From Candidatus Niyogiibacteriota bacterium (GTDB lineage: Bacteria; Patescibacteriota; Minisyncoccia; HO2-45-28): a stretch of DNA of 48,311 nt. This document shows, piece after piece, positions 47,471 to 48,311 of this stretch (the stretch's first letter is position 1; every line of letters starts with the position of its first letter). The notes under the pieces were generated by a model that worked only from the letters and a program-made list of their open reading frames with translations, made no database searches and was not told the DNA's origin. The translations under genes and the position numbers were made by a program. The stretch lies in assembly GCA_016181935.1 (NCBI GenBank), contig JACOYI010000007.1, forward strand, positions 1-48,311. Reading direction: 5' to 3'.

Positions 47471-47499
47471 ATTGTATCCCATTGGAAATTTCGAGCCAA
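47471..47499 (-). promoter_or_regulatory. Promoter of the kinase gene, probably leaderless
   Basis: Minus strand: TTGGCT (47499-47494), 17 bp, TACAAT (47476-47471). The predicted start of transcription falls at the ATG at 47464. Confidence 0.55.
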
Positions 47500-47502
47500 A
47501 GT

Positions 47503-47541
47503 AAAAAACAGGATCCCGCTTCGCCGAAGGACGAAGCGGGA
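47503..47541 (-). terminator. Rho-independent terminator
   Basis: Minus strand TCCCGCTTCG-(8)-CGAAGCGGGA followed by TCCTGTTTTTT; ends the 47565 gene. Confidence 0.85.
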
Positions 47542-47564
47542 CGGAAACTGCGAAGCCCGCGGAA

Positions 47565-47771
47565 TTACTCGGGAACGAGCTCAAGGTCCTCGAGGCGGAT
47601 CCTGACGTCGCTGAGTTTTTCCCCGAGGGGAAAGACGAATTCCACGCACGCATACGCGAGTCGGATCGCCTTCACGACGCCGGGCATCCCTTTCGGCAAC
47701 CGGTAGCCGAATCCGACGACCCTTTCGTTTTTCAGCGCGACGGTCGAACCGACACGGATCTCTTGCGGCAT
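47565..47771 (-). CDS. Small SH3-like hypothetical protein
   Basis: 68 aa, beta-rich: RVGSTVALKNERVVGFGYRLPKGMPGVVKAIRLAYACVEFVFP. It resembles small beta-barrel proteins, not assigned. GAGGAGG lies just before the ATG at 47771. Promoter and terminator make it monocistronic. Confidence 0.75.
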   Translation of the reverse strand: MPQEIRVGSTVALKNERVVGFGYRLPKGMPGVVKAIRLAYACVEFVFPLGEKLSDVRIRLEDLELVPE

Positions 47772-47827
47772 AAAACCTCCTCCTCTGAATGAGGCGCCCT
47801 TCTTGGTCGCTGGAAAAGAACAACTTA

Positions 47828-47856
47828 ATATTAGCATATCTAAATAGTTCTGTCAA
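47828..47856 (-). promoter_or_regulatory. Promoter of the 47565-47771 gene
   Basis: Minus strand: TTGACA (47856-47851), 17 bp, TAATAT (47833-47828), with TGC before the -10. Confidence 0.75.
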
Positions 47857-48037
47857 GTTCCTGTGGTAATATGCACGCACATTTGGCGGTTTTGGGCGGC
47901 TCGCCATTTGCTTTTTCAAACCGGTCGTTCGTCCTGCCAGCGCAGGACGCCGCCCTGCGCTCTCGGCGCGCCAACTTCGCTCCGCGCGGCTCCCCTATCC
48001 TGAAACCAGCGCTCTTTCGAACTTGCAAAACGCATTC

Positions 48038-48060
48038 CCCCGCCTTAGGCGGGTTTTTTT
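48038..48060 (+). terminator. Plus-strand terminator without an assigned gene
   Basis: CCCGCC-TTA-GGCGGG followed by seven T. It overlaps the stop of the convergent gene at 48059. No convincing plus-strand CDS lies upstream. Confidence 0.75.
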
Positions 48061-48311
48061 ACGGGAAAAACGCGAATTTTATTCCGACCAGAACCAAAAA
48101 TGCGGCCACGATGAATCGGAACCGTTCTTGGGGAATATGCTGCAGGATTCGCTCGCCGATCCAGACGCCCGCAAAGGACGCGGGAATATAAAAAAGGAGA
48201 TTTTCCGCGAGAGCCCGATCCATCGCCGCTCCGCTCCACACATAGGTCGCAAGCCGCGCCGTATCAATGAGAAATCCGGCCGCGGCTACCGTTGCAATGA
48301 ATGCGGCCTTG
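48059..48311 (-). CDS. TauE/SafE-like membrane protein (partial)
   Basis: The window holds the C-terminal ~83 residues. FLIDTARLATYVW, ENLLFYIPASFAGVWIGERILQHIPQERFRFIVAAFLVLVGIKF match the second half of TauE/SafE (TSUP) anion exporters, with two or more helices visible. The N-terminal half lies beyond the right edge. Its substrate (sulfite, sulfoacetate or other) is unknown. Confidence 0.8.
   Translation of the reverse strand, partial: KAAFIATVAAAGFLIDTARLATYVWSGAAMDRALAENLLFYIPASFAGVWIGERILQHIPQERFRFIVAAFLVLVGIKFAFFP

Noticed and set aside
47871-48191. 106-aa plus-strand ORF before the 48038 terminator
   Set aside because: No ribosome site, runs through the terminator and over the TauE-like gene; composition not protein-like.
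1-48311. tRNA or rRNA genes
   Set aside because: I looked for T-loop GTTCGANNCC and rRNA motifs by eye and found none; a dedicated search would be decisive.

Overview
The window looks like a chromosomal contig from a streamlined Patescibacteria (CPR) bacterium, probably Parcubacteria-like. I infer this from small, densely packed genes, many short membrane-anchored proteins, surface proteins with 'GYAW..NIGWISF' repeats, a bifunctional PGI/PMI, a DUF5663-like protein, a cluster-less MutY and a diversity-generating retroelement (DGR). No rRNA, tRNA or CRISPR array is visible, so the taxonomy is inference. Almost all genes lie on the minus strand.

Layout. 1-5.5 kb: central carbon and redox genes (transketolase N-subunit, rpe, rpiB, gap, thioredoxin reductase, DsbA-like protein). 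5.6-13 kb: envelope genes (adhesin-like protein, lipoprotein, PTPE-repeat surface protein, DUF4015 hydrolase). 13-23.3 kb: metabolism and housekeeping (FAD oxidoreductase, guaB, ROK kinase, PGI/PMI, TlpA/DipZ-like protein, SpoU methyltransferase, amidase, cyclophilin, MutY-like glycosylase). 23.3-27.2 kb: small accessory genes, dinB and a GNAT acetyltransferase. 27.2-31 kb: a disulfide-bond cluster (DsbA-like, three VKOR proteins, CcdA-like, zinc-ribbon, DoxX). 31-35 kb: small proteins, a non-variable paralogue of the DGR target, and ychF. 35.1-37.7 kb: the DGR. 37.8-39.2 kb: a toxin-antitoxin pair and a Nudix-like gene. 39.4-47.5 kb: a metal and redox cluster (DoxX, SDR, CopB-type ATPase, CcdA, DUF1573, DUF3105-like, orphan sensor kinase). 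The right edge cuts a TauE/SafE-like gene.

The main discovery is the DGR. It has a DGR-type reverse transcriptase (35087-36079), an Avd-like helical protein on the opposite strand, a 128-bp template repeat (36491-36618) and a matching variable repeat (36974-37101) forming the 3' end of the target gene. TR and VR differ at 18 positions, and every one is an adenine of the TR read on the minus strand. This changes 12 codons in the last 43 residues of the target. The arrangement is unusual: avd runs antisense to the TR and its start is out of frame with the rest of the gene.

The second theme is repeats. (a) A hairpin family with core CAAAGGACTACCCTTTG, often enclosing DnaA-box-like TTATCCACA sites, occurs at eight intergenic loci and sometimes supplies stop codons, C-termini or ribosome binding sites to neighbours. 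(b) A family of 13-23 bp palindromes is found between genes, and two copies sit in frame inside dinB. (c) A ~150-bp structured element occurs in two clear copies with compensatory stem changes, and perhaps a third. Promoters of the TTGACA-N16/17-TATAAT type, usually with GC or TGC just before the -10, can be read at several genes.
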